Below are positions 42,024 through 54,229 of a stretch of 64,000 nucleotides of DNA, piece after piece. The stretch is from Sacculina carcini (Eukaryota > Arthropoda > Thecostraca > Sacculinidae). Numbering within the stretch: the first letter of the stretch is position 1; each line of letters begins with the position of its first letter. The translations under genes and the position numbers were made by a program. The DNA lies in NCBI GenBank assembly GCA_916048095.2, contig OU696578.1, forward strand, positions 6,796,287 through 6,860,286, in the 5' to 3' direction. The notes under the pieces were generated by a model that had not been told where the DNA came from, did not search any database, and saw only the letters and a program-made list of their open reading frames with translations.

Positions 42024-42769
42024 GGCACGTCTGCGTGGAAAGTGCACGATCCCAGGCAACGACGCGCAGCGGGTCCATATTTACGGTGTAGACGGCACCA
42101 GCGATTAACGAAGTCGTTCACAGATGGCTGGGCTGCTTGCGGTTGTCTCTGACGACTGGGACGCTGACGAGGACCTGTGGCAGCGGCAACAAGATGGTTC
42201 TCCGGCTCATCAGTCGCAGGAGCAGCAGCTTCACTGACCACCTGGGCCGTGAACACTGCAGAAGACGCAGCTGGCTGGTGAAAGGCGTCAGCGCGAAGAG
42301 CCGCTTCACGCAAGCTCATCGTGACCAGCCACTCGCGACAAAGAAGCCGGAGATCATTTGGCACTCGGATGAGAAACATCTCGCGAATTATTTCGTGATC
42401 TGTATCATTCGGATACAAAGCCGCGAGGTCTCCGAAAAGCTCCGACGGTTTCCTCGAGCCAAGCTGCTGCGGCAGACTCAAGAGGCGCTGTAAGCGTTCC
42501 GCCGGAGTGAGCTGGAGACGCTGCTTTAGCCTTTCTTTCAGCTGATCGTAGCAGTCAGTGGCGAGGGGCACCTGAGTGGCCAGATCCATCACCATGCGAA
42601 AATGCGACGGAGGCAATTTGGCCAATAATTTTCGGAACATGGTGGTTTGACACGTAAGACCACCGTCGGCCATGAGGTTGTCGCACATGGCGAGCCACAC
42701 ATCCACATTCTCGCAGTCAAACACAGGTAATTCCACCCTTACCGCGTGTATGCTACCGGTGTTAGACAT
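41996..42769 (-). CDS. LTR-9 Gag with CHCC motif
   Basis: I chose the ATG at 42769 (MSNTGSIHAVRVELPVF); the frame is open further upstream without ATG. The protein of about 257 residues has a capsid region (FRKLLAKLPPSHFRMVMDLA, TPAERLQRLLSLPQ) and a C-terminal CRLHRKYGPAARRCLGSC motif (C-x2-H-x8-C-x3-C), the CHCC arrangement reported for CsRn1-type elements in place of the retroviral CCHC. The frame is intact. Role: particle assembly and RNA packaging. Confidence 0.92.
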   Translation of the reverse strand: MSNTGSIHAVRVELPVFDCENVDVWLAMCDNLMADGGLTCQTTMFRKLLAKLPPSHFRMVMDLATQVPLATDCYDQLKERLKQRLQLTPAERLQRLLSLPQQLGSRKPSELFGDLAALYPNDTDHEIIREMFLIRVPNDLRLLCREWLVTMSLREAALRADAFHQPAASSAVFTAQVVSEAAAPATDEPENHLVAAATGPRQRPSRQRQPQAAQPSVNDFVNRWCRLHRKYGPAARRCLGSCTFHADVPGNDSGSRR

Positions 42770-42877
42770 CGTCAACGAAACAAAAACGATGAAAAAACAC
42801 AGAACAATCAAATTGTTATGAAAAAAAAAATATATCTACATGCAGATGATAGATATATCTATATAAAAAAAATTGGA

Positions 42878-42890
42878 GTCGGGGTCACCA
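42878..42890 (-). other. primer-binding site of LTR-9, tRNA-Trp type
   Basis: TGGTGACCCCGAC on the minus strand, two bases inside the 5' LTR, is complementary to the tRNA-Trp 3' end, as known for CsRn1 and Kabuki. Confidence 0.8.
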
Positions 42891-42892
42891 CT

Positions 42893-43092
42893 TGTAGGAA
42901 CGCCTACAGTAACGAATTATTAACACACACGAGCTGCAACGAACAACTGGTGTATTTACAGAAGCACGATGTGTTGTTGTCTTTACACCTTCACATTTGG
43001 CGCACACAAGGTCTAACAATAAAACAGAAACAATATAACAATTGCATGATATTTAACTATTAAATAAATAGAAATAACAGACGGCGGCCACA
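42893..43092 (-). repeat. 5' LTR of LTR-9
   Basis: Identical by eye to 38583-38782. The CACT duplication follows. Confidence 0.95.
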
Positions 43093-43459
43093 CACTCTTC
43101 TATCCACATATAACATACTGTGCATCAATATGGGCGAACACTTGGCCAAGTTTTCTCAAAACTATACAAATTGCACAAAACAGGTTCCTCCGGTGCATTT
43201 ACTTCATGAAAAAGTACCAATCAACGGAACAAGTTTATCACAACAAAAACATACTGAACATTAACTCCATACGCCAATACTTCGCAGTATTGCTGATACA
43301 TAAAACAATACGGTGTGGATCACCGTTTCAATTGCTGAACAGAGAAAGACGGACAAGATCAAACAACATAGACCTGGAAGTACCGTCATATAGAACACAA
43401 ATATACAAGAACAGTATTATATACGACGGACCAAGAATATTCAACGGTCTGCCGTCAGA
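43093..43459 (+). pseudogene. LINE-c ORF2, C-terminal part
   Basis: After the second CACT, reading continues LLYPHITYCASIWANTWPSF, IAQNRFLRCIYFM, RQYFAVLLIHKTIR, IIYDGPRIFNGLPSEI, typical of the post-RT region of CR1/L2 LINEs. It is cut at GAGATAA by LINE-e; the last residues follow at 44026. Confidence 0.85.
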
Positions 43460-44025
43460 GATAACAACAACAACAACAACAACGTGTATTTGCTATAGCG
43501 CCGGTAAAACACAAGCGCGAAAAACGGAAAACATCAATTGAGATAAAACGACAATTGTAAAGAATATGGGAGAAATGAGCAAGTAAAAGAAAGAGAAGTC
43601 ACAAAACAACCAAAATTGGTAAATAGCAAGCACAAGCACAAAGGCCACAGTTCCAAAAAATCAAGTGGTATGTTCGAACAATAAAATCGACAGAGAATTA
43701 TTACAGAGAACATTCACAATAGAATAAATAAAGCAGCAAGGAAGGAAAGGAAGCAGTAACTGTGCTCAAGACAGGGAAAAATAAGACAACGAGAATTGAA
43801 ACAATCATGAAACGGAGAAATAGTTCAAACAATATCACAGAGAGGCGAAAGGAGAGAGAGAGTGAGAGACGGGATCAAATGAAATGTCAAAAAGGTACAG
43901 GCGAAGCCGATGGCGGAATGACCGAAATGAAGAGGCGCGGGTGATATGAGAGGGAAGAGAATTATACAAGCGAGGGCGTAAAAGAAGAACGATTTAGAGG
44001 ACCAGGAAGATTCATTAGATGCACG
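43460..44025 (-). mobile_element. LINE-e: 5'-truncated LINE 3' end inserted in LINE-c
   Basis: The minus strand ends ATAGCGCC-type sequence then GCAAATACACG(TTG)n, matching the LINE-b tail (GCGCTATATCAAATACATG-TTG). The right end (about 43960-44025) encodes ESSWSSKSFFFYAL, like the C-terminus of LINE-b and LINE-d. GAGATAA occurs at both ends (about 43459-43465 and 44026-44032), giving a likely 7-bp target duplication. Confidence 0.75.
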
Positions 44026-46440
<2,415 letters not shown>

Positions 46441-46693
46441 ACAGTTGTTGTTGTTGTTGTTGTTGTTGTTGTTCCTCAGGTTGTCTGGCCGAGCAACCTC
46501 GAGCTCCTGAGGAAAGACACGGCACCGACCGGGTTGTTCCACAGGTCACTGATAGATGAAATTTTGTGTTGGCGTCTGAGTTGTGTGTGTGATGTGCAGT
46601 GTTGCATGATGTGTGTGATGGTGTGTGGTGCTGAATTGCAATCTGGACAGGTGTCATCGATTGAGTCATTCAACCTTTTCTGATATGACAGAA
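46441..46693 (-). mobile_element. LINE-f copy 2: very short LINE 3' end with (AAC)n tail
   Basis: On the minus strand SYQKRLNDSIDDTC, CNSAPHTITHIMQHC and LRSSRLLGQTT followed by (AAC)n at about 46443-46475. It starts directly after the (AAC)n tail of copy 1 and repeats the same terminal region. Confidence 0.8.
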
Positions 46694-46733
<40 letters not shown>

Positions 46734-47745
46734 CCTCAAGTTGTCTGGCCGAGCAACCTCGAGCTCCTGAGGAAAGACACGGCACCGACCTGGCTGCTCC
46801 ACAGGTCCCTGATGGAATTGATTTTGTGTTGGCGTCTGAGTTGTGTGTGTGCTGTGCAGTGTTCCATGATATGTGTGATGGTGTGTGGTGCTGAATTGCA
46901 ATCTGGACAGGTGTCATCGATTGAGTCATTCAACCTTTTCTGATATGACAGAAGGGCAGGATGATGACCGCATCTCAACCTGGCCAGATGCACTTTGTAT
47001 TCCCTTGTGAGTGTGTTTTGTGATTTGTGTATGTCCGGTTGGTGTCTTTGTAGGAGTGTATTGTGTTGCAGTGAGTGTATGGCTTTCCTTGCGATCTCTG
47101 TGTGTATGTGTTTCTTGATTGATGTGCGTGGGGGAACTGGTGGAAGTGATGTGAAAATTTGTCTGTGGTAAAGTATGGTTGGTGTTGTTTTTATGTTTCT
47201 GTTTGTGTTGTCTTGTGATATGATGTAGTGGATGTGCTGTGTTGATGACTGCTGCTGCGAGTGTTTGTGTGCCTCTCATGTCTAGGTGGTGTGTCGGTTT
47301 GAGGATTTTATTTTCGTGATGGAGGTGGTCTACTGGTGTGGTGGCTGTGCATCCTGTGATTGTTCTGAGTGCGGTGTTTTGAAGTGTTTGAAGTGTGTTT
47401 GTGTGGCGTGTTGCGAGATTGCTAGACCATGCGGGGCTAGCATATTCTATCACAGGTCGGATGTACTGTTTGTATATGGTGGTTGTGGTGTCTTTGTTGT
47501 GTCCGAAAGTTGTGTGTGAGAGTGCTTTCAGTGTGTTGAGGCGTGTGGTGACTTTGGTTTTGATGTTGGTGATGTGTTGTTTGAATGAGAGGTGTGTGTC
47601 GTATGTGACGCCTAGTATTTTTGGTGTGCGCGTGTGTGGGATGATCGTGTTGTTGATAGTGATTTGTGGTGTGTAGTTATGCTCAGATGTCCAGTTGGTG
47701 ATGAGTGTGACTGTGGATTTGGCAGGTGCAATGTTCAGTTGTTAC
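46694..47745 (-). pseudogene. LINE-f copy 1: ORF2 C-terminal region
   Basis: The minus frame carries KILGVTYDTHLSFKQHIT, YIRPVIEYASPAWSSNL and LQTLQNTALRTITGCT, the thumb and connection of a jockey/I-type RT. After a frame change it ends with a zinc-binding terminal block (CPDCNSAPHTITHIMEHC) and LLGQTT. The tail (AAC)n is at about 46694-46733. RT palm and endonuclease are missing; the upstream side is abutted by LINE-g near 47745. Confidence 0.8.
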
Positions 47746-48990
47746 AGTTGTTGTTGTTGTTGATGTTACGCGCTTCGGCCGAATTCGACCATTTCGCGCC
47801 GATACTCTCTTATGTCAGCACTGTCATATGTCTAGTCAACGTCGTATTTGGGCAAGGAGCTGCCCACCGTAAAAAGGATGCGACATTAAAGAATGAAAAT
47901 AAAATGCGGGCACGTTCCAAAACTTTATGATTTTAGAACAATTGTTAGACGTCTCTTGGAAAAAAATATTGCACTGTCCAGGCCGGATTCACGGAGAAAC
48001 TCGAACATTAATCTGTATATCTCAGGGTTTTCTGAGCCCAGAATTGTGCTGAGGTTCGGGACCAGTTGTTGGCTCGCTAAATACCGTAGAAGTGAGCGGC
48101 GCTGCCGCCTATAACTCACGCAATGTATGAGGACATGCTCGACCGTGAGAGGGGAGCTACATTCTATACAAATTGGCGTAAGTAATTTATCAATCAGAAA
48201 ACTATGTGTTAGTCTAGTGTGTCCAATTCTCAGCCGACCCAACAGTCTCTTGTCTCGGGGAGATCGCTGCTGGCGCCGAGTGGGGACCCATCTGACTAAT
48301 TACTCGTCCGAGGGCATATTGTGGTCTAAATTGGTTCCATCGTTCTCGGCAATGCGTAAGCACTTGTTGGTCCACCAGCGAGTACACTAAGCTCTTACTG
48401 AACGGATACTGCTGTATTTGTACCTCGTTCGGGGCCATCTTTGCCTCTCGATCAGCGCGCTCGTTTCCCGGAATGCCTTTGTGAACTGGAATCCAGACGA
48501 ATTGACATGCTTTACCCGCACTTTTCAAATGATGAAAGCTGATTAAAATATGACGATGAATAAAATCCTGCGATGATATCTGTGAAATGTGTTGTAGAGC
48601 GGACTGAGAATCCGAAAAAATGATAGTGCTACTCAAAATTGCACGACACAACAACAGGGCGCGATAAATGGCGTACAATTCCGCGTGAAAACATGAAACG
48701 TATGATGGCAGGCGGTACTTGAACACTTGTTGAGGTAGCTGAGGCGCATTTGAGACCACTACAGCGCATCCTACCCTGTCACCCATCTTTGAACCATCAG
48801 TATAAATGTGGTTACAGTGACTTTGCGTGACTGTAAATTCGGTGCACGGCGACCGCACCTCCGCATCGGTGACGGACGCTATACTCGTTGTTATGTAAGA
48901 GATATGCGGGAGATCCTTCATCCAGGGCGGTGTCGGTGTAAATGCGCGAATACACGATGGAATGGATACACCCAAATTGTTGAAATAATT
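47746..48990 (-). pseudogene. LINE-g: I-clade LINE end with RNase H domain
   Basis: Minus frame 48975-48214 is an RNase H: HIYTDGSKMGDRVGCAVV (first Asp), FHAELYAIYRAL (Glu), IFSDSQSAL (Asp) and WIPVHKGIPGNERAD (final His and Asp). Frame 48242-47925 adds RIGHTRLTHSFLI and CIECSSPLTVEHVLIHC, the terminal zinc motif of I-type ORF2. The 3' UTR ends near a CAACAACAACAACT tail at 47746-47760. RT is absent, so this is a 5' truncation. It could be the family of LINE-a, whose own 3' end is not in the window. Confidence 0.85.
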
Positions 48991-49740
48991 ATAGTTTCTA
49001 CAGTTGGTACCATTTGTCTTTTCCGCCTATAATTTGGCGCATTTTGTCGTTTTTCGCTCCGTTTGTCCGTTTTTTCGTAACACTTGCAATATCCGCCAGT
49101 TTCTGTGCACAAGTATTTGTTTTTCGCTTGTTGGGAGTTATTTGGTTGGTTATTTGCACGTTTTTTCTGTTTTTTGGTTTTATTGTGTTTAATAGGTTGG
49201 TTATTTGCATTTTTTGATTCTGTGTACCTTTCCCTCTGTATGTGTTTTACGCATATTTTTTCCACTTGTTGGCGATTGTTTGGTTATTTGCAGTTTTTTC
49301 TGTTTTTATTTTATTTCTGTGTGCCTTTCCCTCTGTATGTTTTTTACTCTTTAATTTTTTCTAAGCATGTGTATTGGTTTTCCGCTTGTTGGGAGTTATT
49401 TGCGCTTTTCATGGTTTTCAAGTTTGTTTTGTATTTTTGTGTACCCTTCCTTCAGTTGTTCATATTTTACATTTTGTATATTAGTGTGCTTTACTAAATG
49501 CATGGTGTGTGTTGCCTGTGTTTCTGGTGGTGGATATACTCTGTTGTATCCACTCACGTGGTGGTGGTATGCAGTTATTGTGAAACGGCAACTAGTAGAC
49601 GTCCATTATCCTCCAGATTTATTGTACCTACCACAGAAATTATGAGAGATACACAAATCGGAGAAGTGTTCAATATAGTTGGTCTTGTCATCGCAATGAC
49701 CTAACCTAACCTAACCTAGTGCAAATAGTCAAACAAATAT
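48991..49740. repeat. T-rich degenerate tandem repeats and inverted copies
   Basis: Units of about 120-165 bp recur from 49100, 49262 and 49384 (shared CTTGTTGGGAGTTATTTG and CCTTTCCCTCTGTATG). 49096-49185 is inverted at 49735-49817. 49013-49075 is inverted at 54102-54165. Long Phe/Leu-rich open frames here reflect T-rich repeats. Confidence 0.6.
49700..49718. repeat. short interstitial CCTAA tract
   Basis: CCTAACCTAACCTAACCTA, nearly four units of the arthropod-type telomere repeat. Confidence 0.7.
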
Positions 49741-49816
49741 ATACAATCAAACCAAAAAACGTGCAGATAACCAACCAAATAACTCCCAACAAGCAAAAAA
49801 CAAACTCGTGCACAGA

Positions 49817-50186
49817 ATTATTATTATTATTATTATTAATTACAGGCAAATCCAGTAGCATGGGAAGAGTACAAGCACTATTACCACCCTAAGGTGGCCC
49901 CATGTACCGGAAGCGCCCAAAAGATTCAGAGAGAAAGAGAGTTCAAATAGAAAAAATCTAGAAAGAGAGTTAGAAATAAAATAATAAATAAATAACAATA
50001 AATAATGAACCATCATCCGATAGCAATCCATAATGTCACTCCGCCCACGTTCCTCAATAAATAATAACAATCAACAATAAATATGTGATTCAGTAAATAA
50101 CAGCCATCAATAAATAAGAATAAATATAAATAAATAAGTAATAAATAACAATCAAGAACAATAAATATGATTCAATAAGAAACATC

Positions 50187-50260
<74 letters not shown>

Positions 50261-50578
50261 TCAATAAGTAATAACAACACAAATAAATATGATTCAATAA
50301 ACAACAACAGCAATAAATATGATTAAATAAACAGCAACAACAATAAATATGATTCAATAAACAACAACAACAATAAATATGATTCAATAAACAGCAACAG
50401 CCAACACTGAGTAAAAGTATGATTTAATAAATAACAAAAACCAATAATAAATAGTAATATACATAGAGTAAAATAAGAATAAATTGAAAATAAATAACAA
50501 TAAATATGAATACATAACAATACATATGAAAAAATAACAATAAATATGAATAAACAAACAATTAATAAGACTCAACAG
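49817..50578 (-). repeat. AT-rich LINE tail region with tandem repeats
   Basis: It contains (ATT)n at 49817-49838, an AT run at about 50190-50257 and units of about 27 bp (AATAAATATGATTCAATAAA) at 50260-50400. About 50330-50590 recurs directly at 50905-51165, so this is the 3' UTR of a LINE family present twice. Confidence 0.7.
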
Positions 50579-50720
50579 TTAATTCCGCTCTTTCAGTAGC
50601 ATTTCATTCACTTTGGCCTTGAATTTGTTCAAATTGTTCTGCGAGAAAGCCTCCTCCTTCAACGTGTTCCAAGTAGCCACAGTGACCGGAAGAAAGCAAC
50701 GTTGGTATTGCTTTGTACGA
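50579..50720 (-). pseudogene. LINE-h ORF2 C-terminal end
   Basis: Minus strand QRCFLPVTVATWNTLKEEAF, LNKFKAKVNEML then a stop; the usual last segment of CR1-type ORF2 proteins. It breaks off at a gypsy protease fragment. Confidence 0.7.
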
Positions 50721-50905
50721 CAACGAATTGGAGTCATGCACGACTCCCTCGTTTGAACGGATTGTTAGTCCCAGCTCAGATATTGTAGACAACCCGAGCA
50801 GACCCTCTTCGGCGTGTAGATGATGAAGAACGTTGTCTTCGCCGTGTTCTCCGACTGTCACGGATGCAGGCTATGTGCCTACCACCTTCAGTGGCATACA
50901 TACAC
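50721..50905 (-). pseudogene. gypsy protease fragment
   Basis: EEGLLGLSTISELGLTIRSN on the minus strand matches the end of the LTR-4 protease (GLLGLSTLAELGLTISPQ). It has one internal stop and no flanking LTR. Confidence 0.7.
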
Positions 50906-51421
50906 CTTCAACAATAAATATGATCCAATAAACAGCAACAACAATAAATATGATTCAATAAACAACAACAACCAACACTGAGTAAAAGTATAATTTAATA
51001 AATAACAACAACCAATAATAAATAGTAATAAATAGAGAGTAAAATAAGAATAAATATAAATAAATAGAAAATAAATAACAATAAGCATGAATAAATAACA
51101 ATAAATATGAATAAATATACAATTAATATGACTCAACAGTCAATTCCGCTCTTCATTTCATTGGGCGAATTCTACAATCCCACAGCCCCTGTCCACCCAG
51201 CAGAAAACGATGGTACCAGATATCAGTCATGAGTTGTGCCATGCATTCTGGGGAGGTGGCCCTCTCTAATACGTCTTACGTCCTTGTGGCGCCATAGCGT
51301 GGAGAGGGTCGGTTCTGCGGTGGCAGCGAGCTGCACGGGGCACGCCTGTGTGTTCATAAGCTTCGGCTTCTTCCCGTGTAGCAGTTGCCACTTAGGCATT
51401 TAACCTTTAACCATTCAACCT
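50906..51421 (-). repeat. second copy of LINE-h 3' UTR and debris
   Basis: 50905-51165 repeats 50330-50590. 51166-51420 gives only fragmentary matches to a LINE ORF2 end on the minus strand. Confidence 0.5.
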
Positions 51422-53638
51422 TTAACTTTGGCCTTGAATTTCTTCAAATTGTTCATGCTCATGCGTGATAGTAAGCAGAGCGTCAGTCGTGCTGAGTTTT
51501 TTGCGGTATGCAAATTGTTTTTCCGACAGCAGATTGTTGCTCTCCAGGTACTTGGACAGTCTGGAAGATATCAAGTGCTCGAATATTTTGGACAGAATCG
51601 GCGTAATTGATATCGGCCGGTAGTTTGCAACAGCAGCTGAATTGGTTCCTTTTGGTATGGGCGTGATATTCGCAACCCGCCAACATGATGGAAACGAACC
51701 AGTCTTCATCAAGCGCCTGAAAAGAGCACTGAGCTTCGGAGCTAGAGTATCTGCCGTGTTCTTGAAAAATAGCGGAAACATATTCAGAGGGTCTGTTCCT
51801 CCGTGGGCATCAAGGTGTTTCATGAGATTCGCCACTTCTTTTGATCGGAAGACAATGCCTTTGATTTTCGGGGCGAGGACAGATGAATCGTCAAACGGAA
51901 TGGACCCTTGACATTGCTTGGTATTGAAGTAATCCATAAGCAACTCTGCCTTCTCTGTTGGGCTGCTTTTGAGCTCACCGTTCGCTGAAAATAAAGGAGG
52001 GACAGACAGGTCATGTCCAAACACTGACTATTTCAACGTTGACCACCATTTGTGGGCGTCATTGGCAGATGTTAGCTTTTCAGCAAGTTTCTTTGAGTGA
52101 CGTGTTTCCGCTTCTGAATACACATGCTCAGCATGCCGTCTGGTCTCAGTGTAGACATTCCATGAATCGGTTGAGCGTGATTGGAGCCACTTGTGGTAAG
52201 CCTCCTGCTTGGATTCACGTGCGCTGCGACATTCGTTGGTGAACCAGACTTTGTCATCAGAGCGAAAACGTAGTTTTTTAGTAGGCACTCTCCTTGAGAT
52301 GACATCGGTAATGTATTTGTTCAAGGCATCGATGGGACATTCCTTCTGCTGCAGATTTGAAACTTTAATTGCTTTCAATTCATCATTCACCTTCACCCAG
52401 TCAACATTGTTCTTCATGTTCACGAGCCTTGAAATCGTGTAAGGAGAAACCTTCTGTCTCAATGTCAACTTCACGGACAGCGACGAGTGATCTGAACTTC
52501 CTATTGGAGCTTCCACGTTTACACTCACGATATCTGAGACGTCTGTGATAACCAAGTCCAAACAGTTTCCCGCTTGATGTGTGGGACCGGACACCATTTG
52601 GGAACAGCCAGAAATGTTGCAGAAATCATATGCTGCTCTACCATGAGCGTCTGTAGGAGATGTCGACAAGAGCCACTCACGGTGATGGGCGTTCATGTCT
52701 CCCACAAATACAAATGCTGACTTGGTGTCCTTCTCCTGAATTGTTGACATGACTGACAAGAGACATTCGTAGATAGAGTCGTTACTGTCTGGATTTCGGT
52801 AGGCTCCAAAGATGTAAAAATTCATCAAGGCGGTGTTGACACGCAGCAGCATAACTTCATGACAAGTGCAGTCGTGCGCTGTAATTCTCGTTGCTGAAAA
52901 GCCTTTGCGTACGTACACTGCCATGCCACGCCGCCTGTTTTTTGAGTCACGTTTGATTAGCAATGGCTTACTGAAACCTGGCATCAAGAGCTCAGATTGG
53001 TCCCGATAATCGGACACAAGCGTTTCGGCACAGATAACGATGTCCTTGGAGCGACTGGCTGCTGTCAAATCTCTGATGTTCTTATACAAGCCCCTGATGT
53101 TGGCGAAAAGTATATTTGAAAATCGTTCTTGTGGTCGAGCAGGACCGGGATTCATTTCAACATCGCCACACATCATCAGCAGAAACGACAAATCCACGGT
53201 GTGAGAAGGCACACACAAAACGCAAAGCAAACATACAAATAAACACATAATGCACGACGCATGCGAGCGCAAAAACACAGCACATAACACATGCATACGA
53301 AATGTCACAACAAAAAACAAGCATACAACACACACAATACAAAGCAAACATATACACAAATACACACACAACAAGAAAAACACTAGAAAACACATGTGAG
53401 AACAACTTATTGAGAGCTCATTGTTAAACACATATCGCAAGGCAAAATGTCCAATGGGCGACAACAAAGACAGAGTATGAGAGCAACACAGAATTAGTTG
53501 GCACCTCAGTGCGAGGAAAGAGCTGGGCGCTGACGGAAAACGGGAAAACCGGCCGTTAGCCGTCGGGGCGGGGCTACAATTTTCAGCCCGCCACATCAAC
53601 AAAACAGACATGAGGCAGAAAATAATACATATATCCAT
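51422..53638 (-). pseudogene. LINE-i ORF: 2A-like leader, endonuclease, partial RT; one stop
   Basis: The ATG at 53638 opens a hydrophobic leader (two clusters, strongest at about 53400-53300) ending LLMMCGDVEMNPGP, a 2A-like motif. Endonuclease: ILFANIRGLYKNIRD, VICAETLVSD, FVFVGDMNAHHREW, IGSSDHSSLSV. One in-frame TAG near 52031 separates it from the RT start (VANITPIPKGT, NYRPISITPILSKIFEHL). RT ends before motif A at about 51450, where LINE-h-like terminal sequence (FEEIQGQ frame) is joined. CR1/Rex1-like. Confidence 0.85.
53141..53164 (-). promoter_or_regulatory. 2A-like translational skip motif (DVEMNPG/P)
   Basis: The minus strand encodes GDVEMNPGP, fitting D-x-E-x-N-P-G-P, where ribosomes skip one peptide bond. 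Such motifs are known near the N-terminus of some CR1-group and trypanosome LINE proteins. Here cleavage would free the hydrophobic leader from the endonuclease-RT. Confidence 0.75.
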
Positions 53639-54229
53639 GAACAGCACTTATATTTATAGACAAAGTTAAATTAAATAATATACAAACTGAACTGAAAAGT
53701 GACGAAAAAGAATGTGATGAGAGAATTCAGCAGGAAGATTGCAAAGCAACTATGGCTGCGAACCCTGATTCTCAATCATATTCAGAAACAAAATATATAA
53801 ATTCAAATATATAACCTGAAACAAAAGAAAGATTAATTGACTTAAACAGTCTTAGAAGTAAATGAATGAGCTCGCAAGAAGAAAATATCCGCCTTTAAAA
53901 AGGCAAATATTATCAATGAACAAAACGAGTAATGGAAAATAAAAAAACGCTAAATCAAATATAATAATAAAATAAAACTGAAATATAACTCAAGGAACAC
54001 TCAGCGTTAGCAGAAAGCAGGATCTGTCGTCGGTGAGCGTCAGCGTCAGAAACGGTGTTTTTACTACTTGTAGACTGAAAAAAGATACACCAACGAAAAA
54101 AGCAGTCCAAAACGGATAAACGGAGCGAAAAACGAAAAATGCGCCAAATTATACGCGGAAAATGTTGCCAGCTTGTAGTTCAATTTTTACCGCCAGTTGT
54201 CACTAATAAAACGCCCTAAAAGACAAGTC
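53639..54229. other. unassigned AT-rich stretch
   Basis: No coding signal. 54102-54165 is the inverted partner of 49013-49075. Confidence 0.4.

Larger units (their letters stand above)
38583..43092 (-). mobile_element. LTR-9: CsRn1/Kabuki-like Ty3-gypsy element, apparently intact
   Basis: Two 200-bp LTRs (38583-38782 and 42893-43092) look identical base for base. The target duplication is CACT (38579-38582 and 43093-43096). The primer site matches tRNA-Trp, the polypurine tract is GAAGGGGGC (38783-38791), Gag has the CHCC motif of this lineage and a -1 frameshift site joins Gag to a 1,000-residue pol without stops. It is inserted in LINE-c. No envelope gene is present. This is the best candidate in the window for a recently active element. 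Confidence 0.95.

Noticed and set aside
38583..43092. An envelope gene making LTR-9 a retrovirus-like element
   Set aside because: Only 25 bases separate the pol stop from the 3' LTR, and no other long frame exists.
49014..49497. Phe/Leu-rich frames that look like membrane proteins
   Set aside because: They arise from T-rich degenerate tandem repeats, are present in several frames and have no family resemblance.
50172..50575. Small Ile/Tyr/Cys-rich frames in AT repeats
   Set aside because: They are produced by AATAAATATGATT-type tandem repeats and an AT run.
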